Below, piece by piece: positions 14,699 to 22,724 of a stretch of 64,000 bases of DNA. This stretch comes from Thermofilum sp. (GTDB taxonomy: Archaea > Thermoproteota > Thermoprotei > Thermofilales > Thermofilaceae): positions 1 to 64,000 of the forward strand of contig JAVYKX010000003.1 of NCBI GenBank assembly GCA_038741495.1, in the 5' to 3' direction. Both the position numbers and the translations under genes were made by a program. The notes under the pieces were generated by a model. That model saw nothing but the letters and a program-made list of their open reading frames with translations. It was not told the DNA's origin and ran no database searches. Each line of letters opens with the position of its first letter. Position 1 is the stretch's first letter.

Positions 14699-16360
14699 AT
14701 GTACATGGGCTTGGTGCCGCTCTGGCTTTTCGGGAGCAGCCTTCTCGTGCTAGTGCTCGGAAGGTTCTCGAGAAAGTTCTGCGAGCTGTTCTCGGTAGCT
14801 TCCACGGGAGTCGCCGCAGCCTTGTCCCTCTACCTGCTGGCGGGCGGCGAGCCCTCGAGCGCAGGGCTCCTGCCAGTCCTCTCAGACTCGCTGTCGAGGT
14901 TCATGCTTGCAGTCGTGAACGTGCTAGGCTTCCTCATAGTCTTCTACAGCGTGGGCTACATGGCGACGGAGGAGGGCTACGTCCGCTACTACTTCCTGAT
15001 CCTCCTCTTCATCGGCGCGATGTCGAGCTTAGTGCTCGCCGCGAACGTGATCCACCTCTACCTATTCTGGGAGCTCGTGGGAGTCTGCAGCGCGATGCTC
15101 ATCAGCTTCTGGTGGGAAAAGCCGGAAGCGCGCAGAGCGGGCCTCAAGGCCTTCGCGGTAACACGCGTCGGAGACATCGGCTTCTTGATCGCGATCGCAC
15201 TCCTCTTCCACAACCTAGGGACGCTGAACGTCCAGGAAGTTCTGCAGGGCCTCCAGCGGGACTACGGGCTAGCTGCTACTGTCGGAACGCTGCTAGTTAT
15301 CGCCGCGGCAGGTAAGTCGGCCCAGTTCCCGCTACTCGTATGGCTGCCAGACGCGATGGAGGGCCCCACTTCCGTCAGCGCGCTGATCCACGCTGCGACG
15401 ATGGTGAAAGCCGGCGTCTACCTCATATCGAGGTTCTTCCCCTCGCTCACACCTGAAGTGCTGTCAACGCTCTTCTGGATCGCACTCGTAACAGCGCTCA
15501 TCTCCGCCGTTTCCGCACTCGCTTCTCGAGACCTGAAGAGAGTTCTCGCCTTCAGCACGATCAACCACCTCTCTCTGATGTTCCTCGCGCTGGGCTCGGG
15601 AGCCTGGGCCGCGGCGCAGCTCCACCTGCTCTCCCACTCCCTGTTCAAAGCCCTCCTCTTCCTCTGCGCAGGGCTTATCGTTCACGAAGTGGGCACCCGC
15701 AACCTAGACGAGATCGGGGGCTTGTGGAAGGGAGGGATGCGCCTAACGGGAGCCGCTTTCCTCATAGGGGCGCTCGCCCTCGCGGGAGTTCCTCCAACGC
15801 CCGGCTTCTTCAGCAAGGAAGCTGTGCTGGCTTCGGTGGAGGAAGCCTTGGGCACCCCTGGGAAGATAGTGGCGTTCACTCTGAGCTTCCTGTCCGCTGC
15901 GTACATCTTCAGACTGTTCTTCAGGGTGTTCGCTGGAGCCCCCAGGGAGGAGTACGAAGAGCACGAGTGGTGGATGATGATCCCGATCCTCACGCTGGCA
16001 GCGCTGACGGCTCTAGGCTTCTTCCTCCTGCGGCTAGCTGAGGGATTCCTGGAGGTTGACCACCTAGAGCACCACGTGGATATCGCGGCAGTGCTAGGCT
16101 TAGCGGGCGGCCTAGCCCTGGCGGCCGCTGTCTGGTGGAAGGGTGGGCTGCAGAGCGCTAGGAGGGTGCTCGCAGGCTTCGCGAGAGTTGCGGATAGAGT
16201 GTTCCTCCTAGACGACCTCTACACCTGGGCCGCGGAGCAGGTAGCCCGCAACGTCTCCCGCCTAGCGGTCAAGATCCAGCAGGGCAACCCCGCGCTGTAC
16301 TCTCTCTGGCTTTTCGGCTTCGTCCTGTTCCTCATCATCGTCTTTCTAGGGGTGGTTTAG
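14699..16360 (+). CDS. antiporter-like membrane subunit, NuoL-like
   Basis: A 553-residue protein with about 15 membrane helices. Conserved antiporter segments are clear: LYLFWELVGVCSAMLI (glutamate of helix 5), PLLVWLPDAMEGPTSVSALI with the HAATMVKAGVYL continuation, and LKRVLAFSTINHLS (lysine). It should translocate H+ or Na+. ATG 14699 has GGTGG six bases upstream. It is shorter than the NuoL at 24234 and has less of the long lateral C-terminal helix. Confidence 0.88.
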   Translation: MYMGLVPLWLFGSSLLVLVLGRFSRKFCELFSVASTGVAAALSLYLLAGGEPSSAGLLPVLSDSLSRFMLAVVNVLGFLIVFYSVGYMATEEGYVRYYFLILLFIGAMSSLVLAANVIHLYLFWELVGVCSAMLISFWWEKPEARRAGLKAFAVTRVGDIGFLIAIALLFHNLGTLNVQEVLQGLQRDYGLAATVGTLLVIAAAGKSAQFPLLVWLPDAMEGPTSVSALIHAATMVKAGVYLISRFFPSLTPEVLSTLFWIALVTALISAVSALASRDLKRVLAFSTINHLSLMFLALGSGAWAAAQLHLLSHSLFKALLFLCAGLIVHEVGTRNLDEIGGLWKGGMRLTGAAFLIGALALAGVPPTPGFFSKEAVLASVEEALGTPGKIVAFTLSFLSAAYIFRLFFRVFAGAPREEYEEHEWWMMIPILTLAALTALGFFLLRLAEGFLEVDHLEHHVDIAAVLGLAGGLALAAAVWWKGGLQSARRVLAGFARVADRVFLLDDLYTWAAEQVARNVSRLAVKIQQGNPALYSLWLFGFVLFLIIVFLGVV

Positions 16361-16361
16361 G

Positions 16362-17678
16362 ATGTGGAGTAACGTCGAGAACCTTTACCTCTTGGTCGCC
16401 TTCTCGGGGGTAGCGCTAACCATAGCCCTAAGGCTCGCGCCGGAGAAGCTCAACCGTCCTCTCTCCACAGCGGCATCCGCTCTCTTCATGCTAGCGCTCC
16501 TAGCTCTCTCCATCTCAGCTGGAGAGCTTCCCGGGTACGTCGGCTTCGTCTCCTTCGCTATAGGGCTAGCTGCTGTGCTGGCAGGCTACGACCTCGTCCA
16601 CGAGGACAAGCCGCTGCACGACGCGCTAACTCTAGCGCTAGCTAGCTCTCTCCCGATCCTAGCCGGGACAGAGGACCTGATCAAAGCCTTCGCCGCGTGG
16701 GAGCTTATGAGCGTCAGCGTCCTTCTCCTAGTGGCGTTCCACCGGGAGAAGGAGAGCGCTGAAGCCGCGCTGAAGTACCTCATGCTGTGCGGCGCCGGCA
16801 CCGCAGTCGCGCTAGCAGGCATAGCCCTAGTAGTTCTCGAAACGGGCTCCACGCGCGTCGACAGCGTCTTCCAGGCCAGCCTCCTCGCCCGCATGCTCCT
16901 AGCAGCGGGTTTCGCCACAGAAGCCGCGGTATTCCCGCTCCACTTCTGGCTTCCCGACGCCCACATGGTCGCGCCCAGCACGGCTAGCGCGATGCTCTCG
17001 GGAGTTGTCATCGAGGCTGCAGCCATCCTCGTGTACCGGCTGGCAGGCTGGGATCCCGTAGTCTCGCGCATCTTCCTCTACCTCTCAGTAGCTGGTGCTT
17101 TCGTCGGCAACCTCTCCGCGCTCGCGCAGGACGACATCAAGAGAATGCTCGCGTACAGCAGCGTAGCCAACGTGAGCTACATCGTGATGGGCCTCTGCTC
17201 GGGAGACGGCCTCGCTAGGACTTACGCCTTACTGCATGTCGCCGCTCACGGCTACCTGAAGGCTTCGCTCTTCATCGTCTCGGGAATCCTGCTGGCGCAG
17301 CACGGGACGAGAAGCCTATCCCGCCTCACCGGGGCTCTCTCTGGAGACAACCTCCTGAAGCTGACCGTCATCGCGTCAGCGCTAGGTTTAACGGGCGCTC
17401 CGCCGCTCCTACCGTTCTGGAGCGAGCTCTTCATAGCTGTCGGCGTGCTGTCGGTAAGCCCGGCGCTGCCAGTGCTCTTCGCGCTCGCGGTGATCCTCTC
17501 CTTCGGGTACTACTTCAGGCTGCTGCAGAGCCTCTCCCAAGGCAGCTCGCTCAGCGCGACCCACTCGAAGCGGTACCTGCTGGCAAGCACCTCAGCTCTC
17601 CTTCTCGTAGCTCTCAACGCTCTCCTATTCACTGCTCCATCTCTACTAGTGGACGCGTTTGCTCTCTCAGTGCCCTAA
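16362..17678 (+). CDS. antiporter-like membrane subunit, NuoN/NuoM-like
   Basis: A 438-residue antiporter-type subunit: FAAWELMSVSVLLLVAF (helix-5 glutamate), PLHFWLPDAHMVAPSTASAM and IKRMLAYSSVANVSY (lysine). It is the last gene of the hydrogenase operon; GGTGG lies six bases upstream of ATG 16362, and a small hairpin follows the stop. With the NuoL-like subunit this gives two ion channels for the complex, as in large group-4 hydrogenases. Confidence 0.85.
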   Translation: MWSNVENLYLLVAFSGVALTIALRLAPEKLNRPLSTAASALFMLALLALSISAGELPGYVGFVSFAIGLAAVLAGYDLVHEDKPLHDALTLALASSLPILAGTEDLIKAFAAWELMSVSVLLLVAFHREKESAEAALKYLMLCGAGTAVALAGIALVVLETGSTRVDSVFQASLLARMLLAAGFATEAAVFPLHFWLPDAHMVAPSTASAMLSGVVIEAAAILVYRLAGWDPVVSRIFLYLSVAGAFVGNLSALAQDDIKRMLAYSSVANVSYIVMGLCSGDGLARTYALLHVAAHGYLKASLFIVSGILLAQHGTRSLSRLTGALSGDNLLKLTVIASALGLTGAPPLLPFWSELFIAVGVLSVSPALPVLFALAVILSFGYYFRLLQSLSQGSSLSATHSKRYLLASTSALLLVALNALLFTAPSLLVDAFALSVP

Positions 17679-17683
17679 GAACC

Positions 17684-17698
17684 ATCCGGGCACCGGAT
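17684..17698 (+). terminator. hairpin after the hydrogenase operon
   Basis: ATCCGG and CCGGAT flank a 3-base loop, starting six bases after the stop of the last hydrogenase gene, with a T-rich stretch a few bases later. A transcription terminator or 3'-end processing site is plausible. The remaining gap up to 17940 is AT-rich and shows no gene; it contains TATA-like AAGTATAT (17908-17915) for the next operon. Confidence 0.4.
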
Positions 17699-17950
17699 CA
17701 CTCTTTATTAAGATATATTCAGATTAATCTTTTACAGAAAATACTCCGCTGCAGCTACACTCCTGCGTTGAGCTTGGTACTTTTACAGGGAGCATTCCTC
17801 CTCTTTGTGAAAGCCTCTCACCTTTCCCGGAGAGTAGAGCAGGAGGTTTCAACCTTTCCCGAATGCTTGTCGTAGTTATACTTTATTTGTACAAATATTG
17901 CGAGGCAAAGTATATCTACAGCTAGAGCGGTGAGGCTTAGGTGATCTTTC

Positions 17951-18298
17951 ACGAGCCCCGCCTCCACGATCTTCATCACGCTGGTCCTCGGGCTCCTAGC
18001 GGGGAGCCTCGTTCTCTTGCTTGCACGCATCCTCGAGCGCGGCCCGGGGGGCAGGTTCAAGAGAGCGAGGTACGAGGCTGGAAACCCCCCCTCCGGCGAA
18101 GCGAAGGCACGGCTACCCTTCCAGTACTACGGGTACGTGCTACTATACTTGAGCGTAGAGCCCCTGATGGTTCTCTTCTTCCTCACCACCTACTACGACA
18201 AGCCGGCGCTCTCCGCCGCTCTGGCTGCCCTGGCCCTCCTTCCGGCTGTCGTGTGGGGAGCGCTGGCTGCTGACGAGCTTGAGAGGTGGAGGCTGTGA
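17951..18298 (+). CDS. nuoA: complex I subunit A, with a non-standard start
   Basis: NuoA-like protein of about 115 residues. The frame has the expected first membrane helix (STIFITLVLGLLAGSLVLLL), then YEAGNPPSGEA (the cytoplasmic loop with the conserved acidic/Gly-Pro cluster) and two further helices (FQYYGYVLLYLSVEPLMVLF). No ATG, GTG or TTG lies before this helix in frame; the first such codon (TTG 18017) would delete it. A perfect GGTGATC ribosome-binding site (17940-17946) places ACG 17951 at six-base spacing, as for other genes of these operons. An indel near 17941 is the alternative explanation. First gene of an eleven-gene complex I-like operon. Confidence 0.75.
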   Translation, partial: TSPASTIFITLVLGLLAGSLVLLLARILERGPGGRFKRARYEAGNPPSGEAKARLPFQYYGYVLLYLSVEPLMVLFFLTTYYDKPALSAALAALALLPAVVWGALAADELERWRL

Positions 18299-18822
18299 GC
18301 TGCTCTCTGGGCTTCGTCCTGATCGGGAACCTCGAGGAGGCTGCTCACCGCGCTACGAAGTGGCTCGTGGAGAGAACCCCGATCCGCTCACTTAGGGATT
18401 GGGCGATCACGTTCAGCCTGTGGCCAGTCCACTTCACAACATCCTGCTGCGGAGCTGAGTTCGCAGCGGCTAGCGCTCCACGCTTCGACGCGGAGCGCTT
18501 CGGCTTTCTCCCCTTCAACTCCCCCCGGCAGACGAACCTGATGGTTATCGAGGGGACGCTGACGAGGAAGATGGGGGAGGCCGCGAAGATCGTTTACGAC
18601 CAGATGCCCTGGCCGAAGTTCGTCATCGCGATGGGGGCTTGCGCGATCGACGGCGGCCTCTTCTACAACAGCTACAACATCGTGAGGCCTAAGGACATCC
18701 TCCCGGTCACGCACTTCATCCCAGGGTGCCCGCCGAGGCCGGAGGCGGTGGCCCGCGCGATCATCATGCTTCAGAGGAGGGTGAGGAGCGGTGAGTGGGC
18801 CGAGTACGCGCGAAGAGGTTAA
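18286..18822 (+). CDS. nuoB: complex I subunit B
   Basis: A 178-residue protein carrying the N2-type [4Fe-4S] cluster ligands: the adjacent pair Cys54-Cys55 in TTSCCGAEF, Cys119 in MGACAIDGG and Cys148 in PGCPPRPEA. The CC pair distinguishes it from the hydrogenase small subunit at 10301. GTG 18286 opens the frame; GTG 18295, overlapping the nuoA stop as GTGA and five bases from GGTGG, is an equally good start. Confidence 0.9.
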   Translation: MEAVSCSLGFVLIGNLEEAAHRATKWLVERTPIRSLRDWAITFSLWPVHFTTSCCGAEFAAASAPRFDAERFGFLPFNSPRQTNLMVIEGTLTRKMGEAAKIVYDQMPWPKFVIAMGACAIDGGLFYNSYNIVRPKDILPVTHFIPGCPPRPEAVARAIIMLQRRVRSGEWAEYARRG

Positions 18823-19270
18823 GCAAGCGCTCGAGAGGCTGGGCTTCGCGGTAGAGGAGGCTAGGGACGTGCTTAGGGTCAGGCTGGAGCCCGCCGACTT
18901 GAGGAAAGCTGCGGAGGAGCTGCTGCGGCTTGGCTTCGACCACCTGGCTTCTGTCGGGGGCGTGGACTGGCCGGCGGAGGGGAAGATAGAGGTTGTGTAC
19001 CACGCCGAGAGCTACGAGCCGGGGAAGAGGAGCTTTCTCGTCGAGCTCCGGGTGAAGGTTCCCCGCGACGACCCTCACCTTCCCTCGCTGATCGACGTGT
19101 GGCCGAACGCGCTGCTCATGGAGCGGGAGGTGTGGGAGATGCTGGGAGTCACCTTCGAGGGTAACCCCGACCTCCGCAGGCTCCTGCTTCCTCCGGACTG
19201 GTCCGGCCCACCACCCTTGAGGAAGGATTTCAGGGTCGAGGAGGAGGGTATCTATGTTGAGTACGAGTGA
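18791..19270 (+). CDS. nuoC: complex I subunit C (30 kDa type)
   Basis: A 159-residue NuoC protein: LLMEREVWEMLGVTFEGNPD is the family signature before the C-terminal LLPPDWSGPPPLRKDF. It overlaps nuoB by 32 bases and nuoD by 17. It is separate from NuoD here, whereas the two are fused in the hydrogenase operon upstream. Confidence 0.88.
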   Translation: MSGPSTREEVKQALERLGFAVEEARDVLRVRLEPADLRKAAEELLRLGFDHLASVGGVDWPAEGKIEVVYHAESYEPGKRSFLVELRVKVPRDDPHLPSLIDVWPNALLMEREVWEMLGVTFEGNPDLRRLLLPPDWSGPPPLRKDFRVEEEGIYVEYE

Positions 19271-20465
19271 GGTAGTTCGGTCCAGGCTGCTAGCTCGCGA
19301 GGGAGGGGAGGAGGTCTACGAGCTCTTCATCGGCCCGCAGCACCCCTCTTCAGGTCACATGCGCTTCATCGTGCGGCTGGACGGCGACGTTATAGTGAGC
19401 GTTGACCCAGACATCGGGTACGTGCACAGGACGATGGAGAAGCTCGCGGAGGGCAGGGAGGCGGTAAAGGCGATCCCGCTGCTCGAGCGGATGACAATCA
19501 TCGATTCTCACAATGTGACGATCGGGCTGGTGAGAGCTATGGAGAAGCTCCTAGACGTGGAGCCGCCGCCTAGGGCGAGGTACCTCAGAACGCTCCTCTC
19601 GGAGATCAACAGGATCGCTAGCCACCTCTACGGGATCGGGATCGCGGGCATCATGCTGAACCACTCGACGATGTTCATGTGGGCGTTCGGCGACAGAGAA
19701 GTGTGGCTCCAGCTCGCCGAAGAGCTCTCGGGGGCCCGCCTCACGCACACGTACAGCATTCCGGGAGGCGTTAGGAGGGATTTGCCGCAGGGTTTCGCCG
19801 ACAGGGCTGAGAAAGCGGTGAGGTACATGACGAGGAGGCTGGAGGAGTACGCGAAGATCTTCCTCGAGAACCCGCAGGTGAGGTCGAGGTACGAGGGGGT
19901 AGGGGTTCTGAAGAAGGGGGAGGCGTCGAGGCTCGGCATCGTCGGCCCGAACCTCAGAGCGAGCGGCGTCAAGTACGATGCGCGGCTAGCCGAGGACTAC
20001 GCCGCGTACAGCGAGGTGAGCTTCGAGGTCCCCACGCTAGAGGAGGGTGATGCTTACGCGAGGATGAGGCTGAGGATCGAGGAGATTAAGCAGAGCATGT
20101 CCATCATCCTCCAGGTGCTCAGGAAGGTGCCGGAGGGGCCTATCTTCGCGGAAAAGTACCTGAAGCTGCTGCCCCCGAAGCTCCGCGAGCAAGTACTCAG
20201 CACGGGCAGGGTGAAGCTCCCTGCGCTCTTCGCCTCTATGAAGCTGCCCGCTGGTGAGGCGGTAGCTAGAGCTGAGATGGGTCACGGCGAGATCTTCTAC
20301 CACCTCATCAGCGACGGCTCCGCGAAGCCCTACAGGCTCAGGGTCGTGACACCGTCCTTCAGGAACGTGATCCTCTTCCGGTACCTCATGCCGGGGCACC
20401 GGTTCATGGACTTCCCCGCGATTTACGGGAGCCTCGACTACTTCCCCCCTGAGGCGGATAGGTGA
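19254..20465 (+). CDS. nuoD: complex I subunit D (49 kDa type), no nickel ligands
   Basis: A 403-residue homologue of hydrogenase large subunits. At the positions of the two nickel-binding CxxC motifs the sequence reads LLERMTIIDSHN and FPAIYGSLDYFPPE, without cysteine, so it cannot hold a NiFe site and should act in the quinone-type complex I role. PQHPSSGHMRF and YVHRTMEKLAEGR are conserved NuoD segments. There is no nuoE/F/G module in the operon, so the electron donor is probably ferredoxin or another carrier (inference from the Fpo-like and archaeal complexes). Confidence 0.9.
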   Translation: MLSTSEVVRSRLLAREGGEEVYELFIGPQHPSSGHMRFIVRLDGDVIVSVDPDIGYVHRTMEKLAEGREAVKAIPLLERMTIIDSHNVTIGLVRAMEKLLDVEPPPRARYLRTLLSEINRIASHLYGIGIAGIMLNHSTMFMWAFGDREVWLQLAEELSGARLTHTYSIPGGVRRDLPQGFADRAEKAVRYMTRRLEEYAKIFLENPQVRSRYEGVGVLKKGEASRLGIVGPNLRASGVKYDARLAEDYAAYSEVSFEVPTLEEGDAYARMRLRIEEIKQSMSIILQVLRKVPEGPIFAEKYLKLLPPKLREQVLSTGRVKLPALFASMKLPAGEAVARAEMGHGEIFYHLISDGSAKPYRLRVVTPSFRNVILFRYLMPGHRFMDFPAIYGSLDYFPPEADR

Positions 20466-20470
20466 TGGGT

Positions 20471-21481
20471 ATGGGTCTGCTGGAGTGGGTTCTGGAGCTG
20501 CTGCTAAGCCCCCAGGTCTTCGCACCGGTAGTTTTCCCCGGTCTGGTCACAGCCCTCGTAGTCCTCCTGACGATCATCTGGGCCGAGCGGAAGATCGCTG
20601 CTAGAGTGCAGATGCGTGTCGGCCCCCTGTACGTTACCAGGCGCTTTGGAGGAGTGCTGCAGATGCTAGCGGACGGCACGAGGTACATGTTCCAGGAGTT
20701 CATCATCCCGGAGACTAGCGATAAGGGGTTCTTCGTGTTCGCCCCCGTACTGGCCCTGGCGGCGGCGATTCTACCCTTCGCGTTCATCCCTGCTGCGCCC
20801 GGCTTCGCCCCCGTGAAGCACCCATTGGCGGCGCTCGGCGTGCTAGCCTCTCTCTCAGCCGCTCCGCTCGCTGTGCTCCTGATGGGCTGGAGCTCTGGGA
20901 ACAAGTTCGCGATACAAGGGGCGGTCCGCGAGGCGTTCATGACCCTAGCTTACGAGGCTGTAGTCTTCTTATCTGTGCTGGCGATGGGCATGCTCTACGG
21001 CACCTTAGACCTCGAGGAGGCCGTCTACAGGCAGGTTATCCCGGGCTTGCTGCTCAACCCGATCTCAGCGTTCACCTTCTTCGTCGGGATGGTGATGAGC
21101 GCTGGTAGGCTGCCCTTCGACATCGTGGAGGGTGAGCAGGAGATAGTTGCTGGCCCCTACGTCGAGTACAGTGGTATTGTGTTCGGTATCGGGATGGGTC
21201 TCGCTTACCTCAAGCTCTACGCCTTCTCCCTGCTCTTTTCCATTCTCTACCTCTCCGGGTGGGAGCCCCTCCTGCCAATTTACAGCGTCTACCCGCCGCT
21301 CGGGGGGCTCATGCTGTTTGTCAAAGCGTACGCGGTCATGCTCTTCGTCGCTTTCCTAAGGTCGGTTTATGGAAGGTACCGCTTAGACCAGGCGCTGAGG
21401 GCGGGGTGGAGGATTTTTCTCCCGCTGGCTCTAGCTTCCGTAATGTTCTCCGCTTTTGTCAAGGTGGTCGTGTATGGGTAA
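20471..21481 (+). CDS. nuoH: complex I subunit H
   Basis: About 336 residues with eight membrane helices: WAERKIAARVQMRVGPLYVT, DGTRYMFQEFIIPE, and DIVEGEQEIVAGPYVEYSG are the classic NuoH signatures at the quinone cavity. GGTGA (20461-20465) lies five bases before ATG 20471; GTG 20462 and ATG 20465 are alternative starts that would add a few residues. Confidence 0.9.
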   Translation: MGLLEWVLELLLSPQVFAPVVFPGLVTALVVLLTIIWAERKIAARVQMRVGPLYVTRRFGGVLQMLADGTRYMFQEFIIPETSDKGFFVFAPVLALAAAILPFAFIPAAPGFAPVKHPLAALGVLASLSAAPLAVLLMGWSSGNKFAIQGAVREAFMTLAYEAVVFLSVLAMGMLYGTLDLEEAVYRQVIPGLLLNPISAFTFFVGMVMSAGRLPFDIVEGEQEIVAGPYVEYSGIVFGIGMGLAYLKLYAFSLLFSILYLSGWEPLLPIYSVYPPLGGLMLFVKAYAVMLFVAFLRSVYGRYRLDQALRAGWRIFLPLALASVMFSAFVKVVVYG

Positions 21482-21950
21482 CCTCGTTCGATCCTTTGTG
21501 GGGCACGTGAGGGCTGTGGCGACGGGTCTCCGCTACCTACTCCTCCCCAACAGGATGACGGTCTACTACCCGGAGAAGCTCATCGAGCTCCCAGAGGGCT
21601 ACAGGGGTTTGATCCGTTACTACCCCGAGCTGTGCGTGCAGTGCGGGCTTTGTGCGATGGTCTGTCCCGCTGGAGCGATGAAGATGTACGTGAAGAAAGG
21701 CGAGAAGAGGGGGAGGCCCGGCGTGAACTACCAGAGGTGCATATTCTGTGGCTTCTGCGCCGACATATGCCCTCAAAACGCGCTCGAGATGACTAAGGTT
21801 CACGATGTCGCTTACGAGAAGCTGGAGGACATGATCCTCTCCCCGGAGGAGTTTGCCCGGGAGGTGAGGTCCCCAGCTCTCGAGGAGGGGGCGGTTAAAG
21901 TGAAGGTGATTTTTAGCGAGGAGAGGGGGTTGGTGCATGAGCCCGCTTAG
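21474..21950 (+). CDS. nuoI: complex I subunit I (two [4Fe-4S] ferredoxin)
   Basis: 158 residues from ATG 21474, overlapping the nuoH stop; GGTGG is six bases upstream. Two cluster motifs: Cys54/57/60/64 (CVQCGLCAMVCP) and Cys89/92/95/99 (CIFCGFCADICP). It carries electrons from the donor toward NuoB. Confidence 0.9.
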   Translation: MGNLVRSFVGHVRAVATGLRYLLLPNRMTVYYPEKLIELPEGYRGLIRYYPELCVQCGLCAMVCPAGAMKMYVKKGEKRGRPGVNYQRCIFCGFCADICPQNALEMTKVHDVAYEKLEDMILSPEEFAREVRSPALEEGAVKVKVIFSEERGLVHEPA

Positions 21951-22413
21951 CATGTTTGAAGTCTATGTATTGTTGGCAGCCCTGGTATCCCTAGTCTCCG
22001 CAGCCCTGGCCGTTAAAGTAAAGGAAGACTTCTACTCCGCCATCCTGCTGGGCCTCACGGGGCTGGGAGTCGCAGCGCTCATAGGGCTTCTCGGCTACAC
22101 TTTCCTCGCTGTGTTCCACGTGATGGTCTACGTGGGAGCTACGGTGACGTTCGTTGTTTTCGGAGTACTCCTGGTGGGCAGGGGCGCGGGCTTCGAGAAG
22201 CGCATGGGCGTGCCGGCTCTCGCGGTGTCAGCTCTCCTGGCGGCAGCTCTCTTCTCGCTCCTGAGCACCTCGAAGCCCACGCGCGTGAATATCGACCTTT
22301 CGAGCGCCGCCAGCGCTATTCTCGGCGAGAACGCGGTAGCTCTGACCCTGCTCGCTCTCTCGCTCGCATCTCTTGTAATCGCAGGCATCGCGGTAGCTTC
22401 TGAGGAGAGGTGA
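21937..22413 (+). CDS. nuoJ: complex I subunit J
   Basis: 158 residues, about five membrane helices; the conserved pi-bulge helix is VFHVMVYVGATVTFVVFGV. ATG 21937 overlaps the end of nuoI by 14 bases. Followed by nuoK. Confidence 0.85.
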   Translation: MSPLSMFEVYVLLAALVSLVSAALAVKVKEDFYSAILLGLTGLGVAALIGLLGYTFLAVFHVMVYVGATVTFVVFGVLLVGRGAGFEKRMGVPALAVSALLAAALFSLLSTSKPTRVNIDLSSAASAILGENAVALTLLALSLASLVIAGIAVASEER

Positions 22414-22418
22414 TAGAT

Positions 22419-22724
22419 ATGATGGCGGAGATCTACTTCTTAACTTCAGCGCTTCTCGCAGCCGTAGGGGCTTACGGAGCCCTGGTGAGCAGGAGCGCTA
22501 TTAAGGCTTTAATCTCCCTGGAGATCTTGTTCAACGGCGTGGTGCTCGGCGCTCTCGCGCTCACCTCTTCTTCAGCTTCCCTCGGGGGCTTCATCCTGGT
22601 TGTTTTCTCGGTTGTTCTCGGAAGTGTGGAGGTGGGGGTTCTGGTGTCGATTCTCGTCCTCCTCTACAGGAGGTTCAGGAGTGTTGACGTTTACCAGGTT
22701 CCCGGTCTAGAGGTGGTGGAGTGA
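22419..22724 (+). CDS. nuoK: complex I subunit K
   Basis: About 101 residues in three helices. Two membrane glutamates typical of NuoK are seen in LISLEILFNGVVLG and GSVEVGVLVSILVLLYR. GGTGA five bases upstream of ATG 22419; GTG 22410 would add three residues. Confidence 0.88.
   Translation: MMAEIYFLTSALLAAVGAYGALVSRSAIKALISLEILFNGVVLGALALTSSSASLGGFILVVFSVVLGSVEVGVLVSILVLLYRRFRSVDVYQVPGLEVVE

Noticed and set aside
17941-18273. Reading frame from GTG 17941 as the start of nuoA
   Set aside because: It is out of frame with the NuoA helices and its protein is proline/arginine/histidine-rich, like other shadow frames. It would need an indel or frameshift.
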